DNA of 64,000 nt, taken from contig JAFGEO010000070.1 in the NCBI GenBank assembly GCA_016931575.1, forward strand, positions 1 through 64,000, in the 5' to 3' direction. The stretch comes from Bacteroidales bacterium. GTDB taxonomy: Bacteria > Bacteroidota > Bacteroidia > Bacteroidales > UBA10428. The stretch's first letter is position 1. Every line of letters starts with the position of its first letter. Made by a program: the position numbers and the translations under genes. The notes under the pieces were generated by a model. The model did no database searches. It worked only from the letters and a program-made list of their open reading frames with translations, and was not told the origin of the DNA. Positions 61,308-64,000 of the stretch are shown here, piece by piece.

Positions 61308-63677
61308 ATGAAAAGAATTTGCATTTTAGTTGCTTTCAGTTATGTTTTCATTAGTATACATGCCAACGACAGTGATTTTACCCAGACCGTCCGGGGCAGC
61401 GTTACCGATGCCATTACCGGATATCCTCTGGTTGGTGCCACGGTGGTGATCCTCAATTCGGATCCGCTGGTGGGTACCGTAACCGATCCGGAGGGTTTTT
61501 TTGAACTGAACAGTGTACCGGTTGGTCGGCAGTCGGTGGAAATCAGTTACGTGGGCTACCTGCCTTCAAGGATTGATAACCTTCTGCTGACAAGTGCAAA
61601 AGAAATGGTAATCAACATTAAGCTTGAGGAAAGTGCACTTGAGGTGGATGAGGTAGTTGTCAGTGCAAAAAAGCGCAAGGACGCGACGATCAATGAGATG
61701 GCTATGGTTTCATCACGTACTTTCTCTGTTGAAGAAACCGAGCGTTTTGCCGGAAGCCTGGGAGACCCGGCACGTATGGTGGCCAACTATGCCGGGGTGA
61801 TGACACAGAATGATTCACGGAACGATATTATCATCCGTGGAAACTCACCCAGCGGCGTACTCTGGCGACTGGAAGGCATTGAGATTGCCAATCCGAACCA
61901 TTTCGGTGCCCTGGGGACAACCGGTGGACCAGTAAGTATGGTCAACAACAACCTGCTCACCAATTCCGACTTTCTCACCGGGGCTTTCCCTGCCGAATAT
62001 GGCAATGCACTGGCAGGAGCTTTCGATCTGAACATCCGGTCCGGAAATGATGAGACCACTGAGTTTACGGGTCAGGTTGGATTTAATGGTTTCGAACTGG
62101 GAGCAGAAGGGCCTTTTTTCAGAACAAAAAATGGTGTTAATCCTTCCTATCTGATCAATTACCGCTATTCAACCCTTGCCGTTGTCAGTAAGCTGGGATT
62201 GGACATGGGAACCGGTTCTGCCGTTCCGGAATACCAGGATCTGACTTTCCTGGTGGATGTTCCCGCCACCAGGGCAGGTCGGTTTAAACTTTTTGGTCTG
62301 TGGGGGTTAAGCAATATCCTGCTGATTGACTCGGTAGACAATGCGTATAACCAGGCTGGCGGTTCTACCCATTTTGGCAGCGACCTGGCTGTGTTGGGAA
62401 TGACCCACACCTATTTTTTAACTGAAAAGATACGTATGAAAACAACGGCTTCGTATCAGCAAACTTCAGCGATCACCGAAGTTGACTCAGTGAATTTTAA
62501 AGAAGAGATTTACATTCCCTATTACCGTTCCCTGCAGGGTGAGAATAAACTTTCATTCTCCACTCAATTCAGGCATAAGATCAATGCAAAAAACAACTAC
62601 AGCCTTGGGATGGTATATGACAGGTATACTACCCTCTACCACGACAGTGCCTATATCTATGACCAGGATGAATTCCGCATTCTCACCGATACCGACGGCG
62701 ACCTGGCCATGCTAAGGGGCTATGCCCAGTGGCAGCATAAATTCAACGATCAGCTTACCGCTTATGCGGGTGTTCATTCCCAGTACCTCGACCTGACTGA
62801 AGAGCTGGCTGTAGAACCAAGGATGTCCCTGCGCTGGCAGCTGAGCCCAAAATCATCCCTGGACCTTGGATTCGGGATGCACAGCCAGATGCAGCCTAAA
62901 GCTGTATACTATCAGCAAGATTATGATCCTGATACCCATACCTATTCCCTGACCAATGAAGATGTTGAATTCACAAAAAGTATCCATTACGTCCTGGGGT
63001 ACAACTACCTGTTTGCTCCCGATTTCAGAGTTAAAATGGAAGCCTATTACCAGGACCTGTACCGGGTACCCGTTGCTGAAAGTTTCCCTGAATATTCCAT
63101 GCTGAATTCGGGTGATTTCTTTGGCATCTTTTCTTCCGGGAACCTGGTTAATGAAGGAACCGGTAAGAACTACGGACTGGAGCTTACCGTCGAGAAATTC
63201 CTTAGCAAAAACTACTACCTGCTGTTTACCGGGTCTGTTTTTGATTCGAAATACACAGGATATGATGGCATTGAGCGCAATACTGCCTACAACGGAAATT
63301 ATGTTTTCAACTGCCTGGCCGGATACGAAAAAAAATTGAGCGATAAGATGATGCTGACCTTCGATGTGAAAGGGGTTTATGCCGGTGGGAAGCGCTATGT
63401 ACCCTATGACTGGGAGCAGTCGCAGATCGAGCAGATCGAAGTCTACGACTGGGATCATGCCTACGAAGAACGTTATGCCGACTATTTCCGGGTGGACCTC
63501 AGAATCGGGTTTAAGCTGAATGGGAAACGAATGAGCCAGGAGTGGGGGCTCGACCTTCAGAACATTACAAACCATTTGAATATCTTCAGTCAGGGCTATG
63601 ATGTGGCCACCGGTGAGACTACCCCGGTTCCCCAGCAGGGCTTCATACCGATGATGCTTTACAGAATAAATTTCTGA
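61308..63677 (+). CDS. TonB-dependent receptor with N-terminal carboxypeptidase-like regulatory domain
   Basis: RGSVTDAITGYPLVGATVVIL...GTVTDPEGFFELNSVPVG; plug NDIIIRGNSPSGVLWRLEGIEIANPNHFG; barrel to C-terminal MMLYRINF. Confidence 0.93.
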   Translation: MKRICILVAFSYVFISIHANDSDFTQTVRGSVTDAITGYPLVGATVVILNSDPLVGTVTDPEGFFELNSVPVGRQSVEISYVGYLPSRIDNLLLTSAKEMVINIKLEESALEVDEVVVSAKKRKDATINEMAMVSSRTFSVEETERFAGSLGDPARMVANYAGVMTQNDSRNDIIIRGNSPSGVLWRLEGIEIANPNHFGALGTTGGPVSMVNNNLLTNSDFLTGAFPAEYGNALAGAFDLNIRSGNDETTEFTGQVGFNGFELGAEGPFFRTKNGVNPSYLINYRYSTLAVVSKLGLDMGTGSAVPEYQDLTFLVDVPATRAGRFKLFGLWGLSNILLIDSVDNAYNQAGGSTHFGSDLAVLGMTHTYFLTEKIRMKTTASYQQTSAITEVDSVNFKEEIYIPYYRSLQGENKLSFSTQFRHKINAKNNYSLGMVYDRYTTLYHDSAYIYDQDEFRILTDTDGDLAMLRGYAQWQHKFNDQLTAYAGVHSQYLDLTEELAVEPRMSLRWQLSPKSSLDLGFGMHSQMQPKAVYYQQDYDPDTHTYSLTNEDVEFTKSIHYVLGYNYLFAPDFRVKMEAYYQDLYRVPVAESFPEYSMLNSGDFFGIFSSGNLVNEGTGKNYGLELTVEKFLSKNYYLLFTGSVFDSKYTGYDGIERNTAYNGNYVFNCLAGYEKKLSDKMMLTFDVKGVYAGGKRYVPYDWEQSQIEQIEVYDWDHAYEERYADYFRVDLRIGFKLNGKRMSQEWGLDLQNITNHLNIFSQGYDVATGETTPVPQQGFIPMMLYRINF

Positions 63678-63755
63678 TATTGGCATGATCCAATGGTACT
63701 GATGAAAGAGCCCCGGTAAAGTAAACATGCATATTGTTTTTTATCCCCGGAGTGG

Positions 63756-63799
63756 CTGTGCCCCTAAGCCTGATCTTTGGTTGGGGGCACAGTATTTTT
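63756..63799 (+). terminator. Intrinsic terminator downstream of TonB receptor
   Basis: CTGTGCCCC...GGGGCACAG stem followed by TATTTTTT. Confidence 0.75.
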
Positions 63800-63911
63800 T
63801 GGGGTTTTCAGGCCTGATGATGAACTTTACCTGTCTGTTGTCCTCACCAACTGATTACTCTCCTGATCACAGCCATTCATGAAGCCGTGCTGGTTTACAG
63901 ACAATGCGTAT

Positions 63912-64000
63912 TTAGAGGCTGTATTTTCCCAGCTGCTGGTAGAAATCGTCTTTGAAATGGTTCCCGATGGGGATGTATTTATTACCAAAGATGATCCGGT
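63912..64000 (-). CDS. Partial CDS cut by window edge; possibly LytTR-type response regulator C-terminus
   Basis: Minus frame ...RIIFGNKYIPIGNHFKDDFYQQLGKYSL*. Confidence 0.4.
   Translation of the reverse strand, partial: RIIFGNKYIPIGNHFKDDFYQQLGKYSL

Noticed and set aside
62853-63728. 291-aa minus ORF opposite the TonB receptor
   Set aside because: Entirely antisense to a well-supported receptor barrel; composition typical of shadow ORFs
1-64000. CRISPR arrays, IS elements, rRNA operons
   Set aside because: None seen on reading either strand; no regularly spaced repeats or transposase ORFs

Overview
The 64-kb window comes from a Bacteroidota-type chromosome. The evidence is TAnnTTTG-type promoter elements, short signal peptides and lipoboxes, SiaC/DUF1987 and YwqK families, a CusA-OMF fusion, and an IspG of about 626 aa. 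Most of the window is ordinary core metabolism and information processing: envC-like, dut, pheS, ruvB, nadA, rpiB, cysS, dnaG, sirtuin, rnr, an acyl-CoA carboxylase cluster, hemW, ispG, an MTAP-like phosphorylase and an M16 peptidase. It also has a CzcA/CusA-type efflux locus, a PAS histidine kinase/response regulator pair, a GH5 enzyme and a TonB receptor. The accessory part lies just downstream of a CAT-anticodon tRNA (46465-46538). It holds a C-terminal remnant of what looks like a P4-type tyrosine integrase, an AlpA-like regulator with a GGAGG Shine-Dalgarno, an unlisted 55-aa ORF, and a 'mobile mystery protein A/B' (HTH + Fic) operon. That operon's promoter is a near-consensus sigma70 type embedded in two matching quasi-palindromic operators. 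Other items worth attention: an apparent shift in strand composition and GC content at the AT-rich nadA/rpiB gap (about 11.3-11.8 kb) with a cluster of TGTTAA 9-mers (candidate origin or compositional junction); two decayed genes missed by the ORF track (thioredoxin-like and T9SS-tail-like); and hairpin structures at several gene ends and at the ispG start. All calls are by eye from sequence and translations. No searches were run.
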